Positions 11,401 through 22,117 of a stretch of 64,000 nucleotides of DNA are shown here, piece after piece. The stretch is from assembly GCA_038049695.1 (NCBI GenBank), contig CP142452.1:53340501-53404500 (forward strand), in the 5' to 3' direction. A program made the position numbers and the translations under genes. The notes under the pieces were generated by a model. That model did not search any database. It worked only from the letters and a program-made list of their open reading frames with translations, and was not told where the DNA came from. Position 1 is the first letter of the stretch, and each line of letters starts with the position of its first letter. Origin of the DNA: Cinnamomum chago. Lineage: Eukaryota > Streptophyta > Magnoliopsida > Laurales > Lauraceae.

Positions 11401-14400
11401 TTTTCTTAAAATTCGAAATTTGAAAATTCCCTGATATTTTCTGAACATTCTTTTCTAAGTTTTAACTGTTCAGTAAGTGAGAGGATGATTGTATGGCCTT
11501 GCCTTGTTGATGCTTTTGTTGTGGTGAAACCCAGGTGACCCGACTACTCCCTGATGCAGTAGGGACTACTTGCAACCAGCGTCTTGAGAAAGTCATTGGA
11601 ACAGACCATGTAAGCATTCTGCGGGTTCCCTTCAGAACGGAGAAGGGAGTGCTTCGTAAATGGATCTCACGGTTTGATGTATGGCCTTACTTGGAGACTT
11701 TTACTGAGGTAAATTTTAAATAATAATCATCCATTTCTCTTCTGCTTTTGAGCCCATCTTGGATATGATCTATACAGCTTCTCAAATTTCTGTCCCAAAA
11801 TGTATTTTTCTCTTTTATCAGGATGTTGCAAATGAAATTGCTGGAGAGCTGCAGGCGACACCAGATCTGATTATCGGCAACTATAGTGATGGAAATCTTG
11901 TTGCATCCTTGCTTGCACATAAGTTGGGAGTTACACAGGTTTACACTAATATTGTTTGTTGGCACCAAGAGTGGCATGAGAAAAAAATTTGGGGTGCCCA
12001 ACCAAGGGGGCCAAATTGCAAATTTACATTGAATTTTCATAAAATTTGGGTGGTCCATGGCCTCAGCTTCCTCCCCCTACGTGGGACCCTTCCCTTCCCC
12101 TGATTGGCACTCCATACAGATGCAAATAAACTTAAATTTTTTGCCTTAGATATTTTCGTTTCACATTGTTTTCTATTTGCTTATGCAGTGCACCATTGCT
12201 CATGCCCTAGAGAAAACAAAGTATCCAGACTCAGACATATATTGGCAGAAATTTGATGATAAGTACCACTTTTCATGCCAATTTACTGCTGACCTTATCG
12301 CCATGAACCATACAGATTTCATTATCACCAGTACATATCAAGAGATTGCAGGAAGGTAATTTTCATCGTATTTTACTTTTAGTGTTACTGATTTTAAAGT
12401 GATAGCCTCATGAATGTCGTTTCTTCTTTTTCCTTTATAAAGGAGATTAATTTTTTTAATAGCGTGCTTTATACATTTCTATTTGGTCTATTTATCTTTT
12501 CATACATTGGGTGTGCTGCAGAGTTTTTCATATGTACTATTATTGTACTGCTTAAAAGATTGCTACTGTACTTTTTTTTCTTGAAAATTAGTTTTCAATG
12601 ACTTGGTCAAATGCTAAGAAAATGATGCAGGACAGTGCAAGGCTTAAGGTAGATGATGTTGTGAGATTAAGAAAACAATTCACAGTCACAAATAAAATTA
12701 TAAAATTGAAAATTCTGATTGCACCTCTTATATATAAATTCAGTTTAGGAGTTAGAGGTAACTCTAGGCCTTGCACAATATCACAATGAGAACCTCCCAA
12801 ATCTGAATTGGGAGTCGCAAAGGAAGAATTTCTCTTCCACTAGCTTAGGGATCAATCCAAATTTCAAGTAAGAATTGCTGCCCCCTTTAGTATATAGTGT
12901 AGCACAAAGTTGATGTGTAATAAGTTGGGACTAGGGAGAACAAAATTCAGATTATTCTAATAAGTGAATCCCACAGTTAAATCACTAAATCAGCATGTGC
13001 ACTTTCAGATCTGACTAGCAGAAAAGTAGAGTTGAAAGAGGGCTCAGATGGGGCCAAATAACCTGAAAATCAGATTCAGCTGGGCTTGTAATGGGCCTGG
13101 CTGGGTTTGGATGGGCCTGTTATGGCTTGGATCTGGTTCGGCTAAGGCCCAAGTGGCTGGATCTATTTGCTGGCTGCAGGGAAGGTGCTTAGGTGGATCA
13201 GCTGAAAGGTATGATGCCATCAAGATGCAGCAGTAGGTGGATTGGGATTATGTTGGACGGCAGTGGAGTATGGGAATTAGGATTTTGCGACTTGGGTGTT
13301 TTGGTAAAGAAGGACCTTACACATGGTCAGATCTGATGGTTATTGATTTCTGCGATATGATTTGGAATAGGGAACAATGTCAAATGGTGGTTGGTTGGTC
13401 AGATTTGATGCTACTAGTGTTCGGCTAATAGTTTAAGTGGTGTTGTGGCTGGCCACATGGTGATGAAGTGGAGATGGGAGATGAAGGTGTCGACTAGGAG
13501 CACTTGGAATTTGGGCTTGGGCTTGGGTTTAGTGATAAGTGTCATACGGCCAATGGATCTAGGGTTTGGGACTGCTTTGAGGTGAAAGTGATGATTTAAA
13601 AGGGAAAACCAACAATAACTTGAAATAGAGAAAGGGAAGAAGGAGAAGATACAAGATTTGTGATCTCACACACCGCAAGGCCTCATGCCCCATGCACACC
13701 AAATCCTTTCACAGGAGAAGTAGCCAAAAGCATTGAATCATTCATTAATCATTAATTGAAAGCAGTCTTTTGTTGCAATGTTTTATAAAGAAAGCCTATC
13801 CCTAAATTGGATCTCAGCTATTAAAACATCTCAAAGGCTGAGATTAAAATATTAATATTAAAAACTAGTGGACCTTACTTACTATTCCACTAAAATAAAA
13901 TAAATAAAACAAACTAATAAAATTTACTGAACTAAAATTTTGGTCATACGGTCGATGTGACCATACGACCACTTGGATGGGTACCATGGATGGTCCCCAC
14001 TTGATCTTCAATTCTTGATTCTTCGCTAGTTCCTCCCATGTGGCACATCCCGAGGTGTGGTCTTCTTGATTTTGCCACATGGGGTCTTCATTTTGATAAG
14101 TGTCAGATCAGGTCCATTAGATCCAACCATTGGTCTTTATAAAAATTAAGATCTAATGGTGGATCCCTTCCAGATTTGCGATCCGACAGTGTGTCTTTGC
14201 CAAAATTTAGATCCAACGGTGGATCTCTTCTAGAATTGTGATCCAACAATAGATCTTTGCTCGAATCCCGATCCAACAGTGGATCTTTAACAGGATCATG
14301 ATCCAATACCTGGTGCGTGCATGTCTTCTGTGCCTTTTTCTTCCTCTTGCAGATTCTCATCGGATTAATTATGTGCTCGATTTCTTTATGACATGGTCAA

Positions 14401-17400
14401 AGGAATAGTATCTCTATTTGTAAATCAATTTGGGATGTATTGCAAGCTTCGTAAAAATAAAAGGAACATTAGCACTTTCCATCTGTGAAAAACTTAGTTT
14501 AGTCGTTATGTACTCAACCTGGTTTAAGTGAACTTAAATTGGGGCCCTTGTCAAGCTGATCCTCACAAGCCTTGTTCAATAATATGAAATATTTTACCAA
14601 TCAAAGTAAAAGTCTCAGATTTATTTACATTCTACTTATCACTCTCCATGAATTGAGAATCAGTCATTGAAAATTCTACTATATAGTTGTGAATCTCAGT
14701 AAGTTATCCTCAACAGTCATCAATAAAATTTTGTACTCTTTCATTTACTGAATTGAATATACTTCTACCAGTAAGTTGATTGAAATCCATATACACAAAC
14801 CACATTATAATTACTACTACTATTATTATTAGTTGGCCCTTTAATTTAGGACAGCCTTCGAAAAATTATTTTCAAAGGAAGCATCTAGAGCTTCCTTTGT
14901 TGTTGTTGCTGTTAATATAGTGATCGATGGCACCGGAAGCATGGTCAAAAGAGGCTTTGACTAATTCAAGATTCATTCTTGTGACTGTTGAGCCATCGGA
15001 CGCAGATTTGAGATCCGTTTTTGTCTATGTGCTTGTGGTAATAAGATCTACACAGTAAGTCAATCAAATATTTTATTTTGAGGAGCATTTTTTTATATAT
15101 TTTTTCTACATCCAAGTCAATATGAGACACATCGAATTTGTGGCGCAGCCCTGGATCCTCGATTGAAAAATAGACCAATCTCCAATGGGATTAATGGAAT
15201 GCAAAGATGCATTCAGCCACTAGGGCACACTCAAGACCACAAAACACACCATAATTGAAGAGAAAAATCAGAGAAATCTTTGATTAGTTGAAAATAGTAT
15301 GAAGTACAATGAGTTTTGATCATCCTTATGCAGGAGTAGGATTGATCCCTTAGTAAGCAAGACTTTCTAAATAACTAATCCTAATCAAACAATAAAATTA
15401 AAAATAGTTCCCTGATTAAACAATGAATGAAAATAGAAATAGGATAAAAAGGGAATGCCACAGTAGCTCTCAGTCATTGGTCCTTTGGATTGAACCCAAT
15501 GGACCGGGTTGACCTCTAGGTCAATGTATTGGCCCAGTTGATATCTTGGCCCGGCTCGTACTGCATCAATTTGGCATAAATCCATTCAAATATGAGGATC
15601 AGCATTATGAAAAGGAGTTCTACCTTGAGTGGTACCTTGGTTTAAAGCAAAAGAATTGAAACGTTGATGAATATAACAATCAATTTCAAGAATTGCACAT
15701 CTTATCTGCACTACATGAAAACCCAACGCGTGATTTACCTCGTTATATCAGAGGTTTGAGAGCAGATATTAGAAAGCATATGAAACCTTCCCAAGCCATT
15801 CATGAAGCATACTGATACGCTATCCATGTTGAGCACATACTTAAATGGTCTTACACAAGGCAACTTAAGTTTCAAGATGGAAAATATCGTCAAAAAGAGT
15901 CAAAAGAAGAAATTAGTTGAGAATGTCAAAGATGATCTTCTAACCTCCTATATGTGATGACTACGTGGAAGATGATTGTCAAGAAACAATAGATTTCATA
16001 GCAGAATTAGATGAAACAGCATGTGAACAAGAGGACATCTTGGATCAAACATTAGAAGAGGCAAATGAAGAAGGACAAGTGGAAATTGAAGACTTAGAAT
16101 TGGTTGATAATGAGGCTGAGCACCTGATGGATCTCTGATTGCACGGCCAATTCCAGAAATGCCCATTTGTTCTTCAGAAAATAAATTAGTTGTTCCCCTG
16201 CTTTCACAAGAAGATCAAATCATTGAAGTCCCTCACATTTACTTCAGCTTTGAATATGAATCACATATGGTTAAAGTTTGCGGACTAGCAATGCAAGTAC
16301 TCCAACTGAAGCATTTAATCAAGCATCCAATCGGAATCTTGCCATCAAGAAAAGCAAAGCTTGAAGTATACTTGGAGCAGAAGATCAAGTGAAGTTCCCA
16401 AACCATGTGAAGAGTATGAAAATAAAAAAGAACATTGTAAGTTTGCACGTTGGGTTTTTGACCAAGGAAGACACTTACAGAACTCGAGGTCGAGTTCTTC
16501 CTTGGAAGGGGAGACTGATGCAGAGAACCGCCAGTCATCTAACTGCATGGGCCTCACCCCATTATTGGGTCCTTTACCTCTTTTGATTTTCATCTTCATT
16601 TGTGTTTGTAGCCCATTTGTTGAGGGCAGTTTAGACCTTTCATGTCTTTTGTGTGAATGGCCTAGATTCTATGATGCACGGATACTTCAAAATGGGCAAC
16701 GTATCATATCCGATACTTCACATTTTACATGTAAAATCTGTTTCCCCGCCATGTCTATGGCGTGTCCCTGCCGTATCTGGGCATCATAGCCTAGATTATA
16801 TCTCATGCCTTATCTCAATGGCTGAGATGAGGTTTAGGGCTTTTTGTAGAACCTATTTAAGCAATGAATTTAGGAAGAAGAGGAAGCTTTTGGAGATTCG
16901 AAGAAGAAGCAAAAAAAAAAAAAAAAAAAAAAAACCTCCTAAACGTTTTTAAAGGTTGAGTTTGTTGCAACAGATTTGCCTTGGGCAATCTGGTTTGCAC
17001 CACTAAGTTTCATATGAGCGGGTACTAATAACATTCACACTGATCTTTCTAAATCTCTCCATTCCTACTTGGGTGCCATTCGTATCCTTGTACTTTTTTT
17101 TACATTGTAGCCCTTTAAAGGTGACATGAGAACTCTTTAAACTTCGGTTTATCCTCCAAACTTGTTACCCTTTAAACTGTTTTCATTGTTTGAGAGTTTA
17201 ATGGTAACTCTAAATATCTACTTCTCATGATCTGAGTGCATGTAAGAAAGTCCTTTACACTGATCCAAACAACCCCTTATCAGTATGCTTTGCTATTTTT
17301 TATTTTTGTTTTTTTTTTCCTGGACATCTGGCCTTACATTATTTTATTATTTATTTATTTTTGGTTTTCCGTTTCAGCAAGGACACTGTCGGACAGTATG

Positions 17401-19125
17401 AGAGCCACACTGCCTTCACACTTCCTGGACTCTACAGAGTTGTTCATGGGATTGATGTATTTGACCCCAAGTTCAACATCGTTTCTCCAGGAGCAGATAT
17501 GACTATTTACTTTCCATTCACAGAGAAGGAAAATCGACTCACTGCCCTTCATCCAGAAATAGAAGAGCTGCTTTACAGTCCCGTTGAGAACTCAGAACAT
17601 ATGTGAGTACAGAATTATTTTGCAATAATGGTGCTCCATTTCTCTTGTACTAGACAACATATCAATTCTAGAGAGAAAAAAAGCAAGAAAAGAAACATCA
17701 GGGTGTAAAATGGGGTTTGGTCAGGGTAGACCTGGATTGGAACAGACAGATAGCATATATGAGTCCGAACTTGGATCCCAGCGAGGCCAATCCATTGTTT
17801 CATTGGATCAAACTTTGCACCTTCTATTCTTTTGCTGCAATATATCAGAATGCAAATTGGGTATTATCTAATATGTGCTATTATGATAAGAGACTATTAA
17901 TCTTATGGGCATGTCAGCATTTATATGATTGATTGTTGTGATTCCTGCAGATGCATGTTGAAAGACCGTAATAAGCCAATTATATTTTCAATGGCAAGAC
18001 TTGACCGTGTTAAGAACCTAACTGGATTGGTCAAGTGGTTTGGCAAGAATTCCCAACTCAGGGAACTGGTTAACCTTGTAGTGGTGGGTGGTGACCATGG
18101 AAAGGAGTCACAGGACCGAGAGGAGCAGGATGAAATGAAGAAAATGAAGTCCTTTATTGAAACATACAAGTTAAATGGCCATTTCAGATGGATTTCTGCT
18201 CAAATGAATCGTGTCCGCAATGGTGAACTATACCGGTACATAGCAGACTCAAAGGGAGCTTTCATACAGGTATCTCTACGTAGTGAATTCCGTTTGGACA
18301 ATATTTTCATTGCATCATACATATACGTATTTTATTTGCGCCATACAAAAGAAAAAAAAGGAAGGAATTACTTGGAAGCTGTCCAACTTGCTATTTTTGT
18401 ATTAGTGGGGAAAACACATGAATGAATCAACTGAATCTATCTATCATGTATCTAGACCTAGATCTGAGTTAATAAGAAAATCTTCTCCCTCCCTCTCTCT
18501 TTATATACATAATCATGAGAGATAAAATCTGCCATCTTTGTCGGTTAAGTTGATTTCTGAGTATTGCTTGTGATCTGTTGATTACATTATACACACACTA
18601 TATTTTCTAGCAGTCTTAGAATTTGGTCTAGGAGTTTGATTTTGTGACTGAGGGGACACACTTGTTCTGATTTCTTTTTGAAAATTATTGAGAATATTAT
18701 AAGCTGAAGAGATAATATTATTATTTGAACCGCAGCTCCATATAACTTGCACTGCTAAATGCTAATTGATGTTTGTTTATAGTTTTGATGGGGTTGTTTC
18801 TCCTGTTTCAGCCTGCTTTATATGAAGCTTTTGGACTTACAGTTGTCGAAGCCATGTCTTGTGGTCTACCCACATTTGCAACCATTCATGGAGGGCCTGC
18901 TGAGATTATAGTTCATGGGATCTCAGGCTTCCATATCGATCCTTACCAAGGTGATAAAGCTGCTGAGATTATCACTGATTTCTTTGAAAAATGCAAGGGA
19001 GATCCAAACCATTGGAATAGAATCTCACAAGGAGGACTGAAACGCATTTATGAGAAGTAAGCAAACTGCTCTTTCTTTAGTTGAGTTACCATCATTTGTT
19101 TTTGCTGGACAATGTTGCTGGGTTG

Positions 19126-19163
<38 letters not shown>

Positions 19164-20950
19164 AGATGCTCTTATGAGAGATGCTCTCACCGTACTATGA
19201 GGGATAAGGTGGGGGCCCTCACAAACATATCCAATGCCAACAACTTAGATGTGAGCTCGGGGGCCCTCACAAACATATCCAATGCCAACAACTTAGATGT
19301 GAGAGCACATCTAAGTTGTTGGCATTGGATATGTTTGTGAGGGCCCCCACCTTATCTCTCATAGGAGTATCTCCTATATAAATTAATCGAGTGCACACAG
19401 TGTGCATTTTAGCCTAAATAAACATCTCAATGTGGGGCCCAACTAGGACCCCACTTGGGGATCGAACCCATGGAGATCTCTTCCTCTGCTTGGGGCCTAC
19501 ATGTATATAAAATATGGGCCCCATCCGAATGATCTGTACCGTTGGATTGATGGGTTAGTTTTAAAGGGCTTAAAGGGATGAAACTTGTAGGTGGTTGATG
19601 AAGGGGTTAGGATAATTAGTCCCATACCCAAGTGGGATCCCAGGCGGGCCCCACATTGAGGTGTGTATTTAAGCTAAAATGCACTGGATAACTAATATAT
19701 AATATATATATATATATACACACACACGATCTAGCAAGATGGTGTGGTATATGGGCTAACTTTTCAGGGCCCACCTATATTTGTGCTGACCATGAAGAGC
19801 AGAAGGGATTGAAAGATCATGATGGGAACTATATATGTGCAAACAATCAGCCCCATCCAATGCAGTTGGATGAAGGGGCTAGGATGATTGGATGGGGTTG
19901 ATTTTTTGCACATACCTAGTTCCCATCATGATCTTTCAACCCCTCCTGCCCTTCATGGTCGGCACAAATATTCCAGTTGGGCCCTAAAAAGTTAGCTCAT
20001 ACACCGCACCATCTCACTGGACTGTTTATATGTATATATATATATATATATATTAGTTATCCAGTGCGTTTTAGCTCAAATACACACCTCGATGTGGGGC
20101 CCTTCGGGATGGTATCATGGGACTGATTATCCTAGCCCCTTCATCAACAACCTAGAAGTTTCGTCCCTTTAAAATTAACCCATCAATCCAACGGTAAAGA
20201 TCATTCGATATTTTTCTGATCACCGAGGAATGCCCCACCATTGCAGAGTCAGCAGACTTTCTTCACTTGAGTAATTAAGAGGACCTGTAGTTAAGGCTGA
20301 TCACTGCAGAGTGTTTACCATTTCTTCTACATAAACCTGTTTCCTTGCTCAATCCTGTTGGCAGGTATACATGGAAGATATATTCTGAGAGGCTGATGAC
20401 ATTAGCTGGTGTTTATGGCTTCTGGAAGTACGTCTCAAAGCTTGAGAGGCGTGAGACCCGCCGTTATCTCGAGATGTTTTACGCCCTTAAATATCGTAAA
20501 CTGGTATGCTCTAATTGGATATGTCGTGCATAATATAACTCATTACTCTCTCTTCATAAACCTTTTCTGAAGATTCAAATCCTATTGATCGTGATTGTCT
20601 CATACTTGAGAGAGGCCATAGGTTTTTCTCTTCATTAGTCTCCCCAAACCTCTAGTCAAACTGCTGGGCTCCATATGCTCCATCTTCCTAGTTGTCTAAG
20701 GAACTGATGCAGCTAATTGTCTGAGTCTACTAGGAAAGTTCCTCATTGCTACACAAGTTTCTGAGCATTGTCAATTTTTAGCTTCATTGCCTTTTGTCTT
20801 CCTAAAAATGGCAAATGTCTTCTCCTTTTTCTCGTAATATTGAGTACAAACTTGCAATTATCATGTATTTTCATGTATATAATTTGTTTTCCTTTTGGAT
20901 GAATTCATGAATTGCAGGCGCAGTCAGTCCCTCTTGCTGTGGACGAATAG
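8428..20950 (+). CDS. SUS: Sucrose synthase, complete, SUS2/SUS3-like group
   Basis: Cytosolic GT4 glycosyltransferase that reversibly converts sucrose + UDP to UDP-glucose + fructose, feeding cell-wall and starch synthesis in sink tissue. Coding exons: 8428-8525, 9585-9714, 9800-9951, 10111-10303, 10666-10784, 10921-11137, 11214-11309, 11535-11708, 11822-11938, 12189-12355, 17378-17602, 17951-18269, 18812-19056, 20365-20503, 20918-20950. All introns are GT-AG; the reading frame stays open over 807 codons, the usual family length. Visible residues: Ser11 in an R-x-x-S site (known CDPK target), DTGGQ at 299-303, and His437, Arg579, Lys584 and Glu674 with Glu682 (E-x7-E), matching the known catalytic/UDP-binding set. 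The C-terminal motif '[20 protein letters not shown]' is as in Arabidopsis SUS3. The start is the first ATG of the family N-terminus ([15 protein letters not shown]), in context gtcgccATGG. Introns 10 and 13 carry transposons. The subgroup assignment is inferred from remembered family sequences. Confidence 0.97.
12356..14119 (+). other. SUS intron 10, first part: no gene
   Basis: This is the start of the 5.02 kb intron 10 (12356-17377). 13020-13560 is G/T-rich with repeated 'tgggcctgg/tgggcttgg' words. 13900-14100 has 'tacggtcgatgtgaccatacgacc' words. Both resemble retroelement non-coding leader DNA, but no family could be named. Confidence 0.4.
14120..14299. repeat. Six tandem 30-bp repeats
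   Basis: Six consecutive units of exactly 30 bases each begin gatcc/gatct. Most continue with 'aacNgtggatctnt', and a partial seventh starts at 14300. Because the period is a multiple of three, the minus strand reads as a ten-residue repeat (L-D-x-x-x-x-x-D-x-x). It sits inside intron 10 of the SUS gene. Confidence 0.85.
14300..15140. other. Intron 10 middle part, probably upstream part of the gypsy remnant
   Basis: No intact ORF. The sequence just left of the solo LTR (…catcgaatttg) continues smoothly after it at 15569 into Gag-like sequence, so at least the last part belongs to the same old element. The 14600-14950 stretch is AT-rich and unassigned. Confidence 0.4.
15141..15568 (-). mobile_element. 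Solo LTR of a Ty3/gypsy element with perfect 5-bp target duplication
   Basis: On the minus strand the LTR starts TGATGCAGTACGAGCC at 15568 and ends GGCTGCGCCA at 15141, 428 bp with TG...CA ends. Both sides are flanked by ATTTG (15136-15140 and 15569-15573). The sequence is homologous to the LTR at 42903-43311. It inserted into the older gypsy remnant in intron 10 and then lost its body by LTR-LTR recombination. Confidence 0.88.
15574..16515 (+). pseudogene. Degenerate Ty3/gypsy Gag remnant with polypurine tract
   Basis: Around 15690-15850 the + strand reads as a Gag domain (…[20 protein letters not shown]…) with a TGA stop where the family has Trp. Acidic Gag-Pol linker-like sequence follows to 16140. 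At the far end, an Arg/Gly-rich pol tail and the polypurine tract 'ggaaggggagac' lead into an LTR start at 16516. No protease, RT or integrase is left between them, so this is an internally deleted, non-functional copy. Confidence 0.65.
16516..17060 (+). mobile_element. 3' LTR of the intron-10 gypsy remnant (end uncertain)
   Basis: It begins TGATGCAGAGAACC directly after the polypurine tract. A promoter-like 'ctatttaagc' is near 16853 and a 24-base A run near 16911-16934. The end is not defined, because no matching 5' LTR was found in the window. It lies about 320 bases before SUS exon 11. Confidence 0.5.
19131..19374. mobile_element. Foldback MITE 1 in SUS intron 13
   Basis: After a (TA)n run, 19161-19180 (gggagatgctcttatgagag) is a near reverse complement of 19355-19374. 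Inside, a ~50-base arm at 19202-19252 pairs almost perfectly with 19307-19357. A direct copy of about 45 bases of the arm (19261-19303) lies between them. The RNA would form a long hairpin. TA-flanked short TIRs suggest a Tc1/Mariner- or other TA-targeting MITE. Confidence 0.75.
19402..19684. mobile_element. Foldback MITE 2 in SUS intron 13
   Basis: Terminal inverted repeats of about 39 bases lie at 19402-19440 and 19646-19684 (gtgcattttagc… / …gctaaaatgcac), with a 'gtggggccc' core. Its right half (19527-19698) also pairs with 20053-20208. Confidence 0.75.
19730..20021. mobile_element. Foldback MITE 3 in SUS intron 13
   Basis: The ~120-base left arm (19730-19848) is an imperfect reverse complement of the right arm (about 19900-20021), including 'gatcatgatgggaacta' and 'accatgaagagcag' blocks. 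It is flanked on both sides by TA/TATA runs. It lies in the loop between the two MITE 2-type arms. Confidence 0.75.
20053..20208. mobile_element. MITE 2-type arm, inverted relative to the first copy
   Basis: The stretch starting 'gttatccagtgcgttttagc' and ending '…ccaacggtaaagatcattcg' is the reverse complement of 19527-19698. Together they could form a ~150-bp stem around MITE 3. It ends about 155 bases before SUS exon 14. Confidence 0.7.
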
Positions 20951-21220
20951 TATTACACAGGATGGAGCTCCACTCTCTCGCTTCAGATTAACTCATAGCT
21001 GAAGCATACGTGCAAGAGGATGTGTGTTGTGTCTCTTGTCAATTTAAATAAGTGACATTTTGTGAGAGTCGTGTGATATGGTTCAAGATTGCAGTAGGGA
21101 ACTGGAAAGCAGTCTTGTCTTTTCTTCTTGCAGTCTTGTCTTTTCTTCTTGCTGCCTATGTAAATCAAGAAGTGGGATGTCTGTTGTTTTTCAAATTATA
21201 CAAATAAAATGAAAAAAAAA
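20951..21220 (+). other. SUS 3' UTR and probable poly(A) region
   Basis: Non-coding DNA follows the TAG at 20948. A ~21-base direct duplication (cagtcttgtcttttcttcttg) lies at about 21111-21151. AATAAA at 21203-21208 is followed at once by a 14-base genomic A run. The true cleavage site may be anywhere near 21190-21225. Confidence 0.55.
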
Positions 21221-21449
21221 AAAAATCTAGAGCGACTCTGATTCGCAACTACTAATTATTTTCTAAAGAACCACCTTAACGAATATTGTTCATAACAAAT
21301 GTTTGGGAAAACTGATTTACACAAGATTTACAGTCCCTTGTGATTAGAGTCCATAAGTTAGAAATGCAATAGCAGGTGCCCTCTTTCATTCATGATGATA
21401 GTGGCTTCTTATCTCCAATTCACTCTTCAAAAAACTGAAGACGAGAACA

Positions 21450-21638
21450 ATGAGGTCATCTTCTTTGGTTTTCTCTCTAGCAATTATTTTCATGATGTTG
21501 ACGATGATAGGTGATTTTGCAATAGCTGTAGAAAGCCCTGCTCCTACTCTAGCTCTTGCTCCTTCTCACAGGGGTCTTGCAGGTCTTAAGAGTAGGCAGA
21601 GAAGGAGGTGCAATTCCCATCACCACCTCCACTTCTAG
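21450..21638 (+). CDS. Possible small secreted peptide, 62 residues
   Basis: The ORF begins with a convincing signal-peptide profile (MRSSSLVFSLAIIFMMLTMI…) ending near residue 26. It continues with an Ala/Pro/Ser segment (ESPAPTLALAPS), like the start of arabinogalactan-peptide precursors, then a basic Arg/His-rich tail. The tail is odd; a frameshift near 21590-21610 would instead give a Ser/Thr/Pro-rich tail ending at a stop near 21663. It starts ~230 bases past the SUS poly(A) region and could be a small gene, a broken one, or chance. Family not identified. Confidence 0.3.
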   Translation: MRSSSLVFSLAIIFMMLTMIGDFAIAVESPAPTLALAPSHRGLAGLKSRQRRRCNSHHHLHF

Positions 21639-21767
21639 TCCCAATGCAACTCCATCTGCCTGATTTGTCTCTCTTGTCTTTCTAGTTCCCTTTTTCCTCT
21701 TCGCCATGTAGATGGGCTAGTATTTTTCTTGGTAAGAGATAGATGAGCATGTATTATTTGATTGTTT

Positions 21768-22117
21768 GTGTGATGCTCCGGAATCCCACATCAACTATAT
21801 AGAAGAAAGTGAATGAGATTATACTTAAAGCTTACACCCTTACCTTGCATGAGGCCTTTTGATTAGTTGAGGTCCATTAGATTCAAAACTGTGAGGTCCG
21901 TGGGCCAAAGCGGACAATATCATGCATGCGTGTAGGGTGGGTCATTACAAATGATGGAGGATTGTAAGATCCCACATCACTTATGAGGTTGCCCAGAGAC
22001 TGGGCTAATATGGAGGACATCATGTGACTTAGTTTGAGGCCCATTAGAAACAAAAATCGTGAGGTCCATGGGCTAAAGCGGATAATATTATGCATGTATG
22101 TAATGTGGGGAGTTACA
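21768..22117. mobile_element. Two tandem TRIM-like LTR units
   Basis: Unit 1 (about 21768-21949) and unit 2 (21963-22117) share 'atcccacatc' near the start and 'gtgaggtcc(a/g)tgggc(c/t)(a)aagcgga(c/t)aatat(c/t)atgcatg' near the end, and both end in 'gttaca/attaca'. The 'ccaaagcggacaatat' core is typical of a widespread plant TRIM-type LTR. No internal coding region separates them. Confidence 0.6.
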
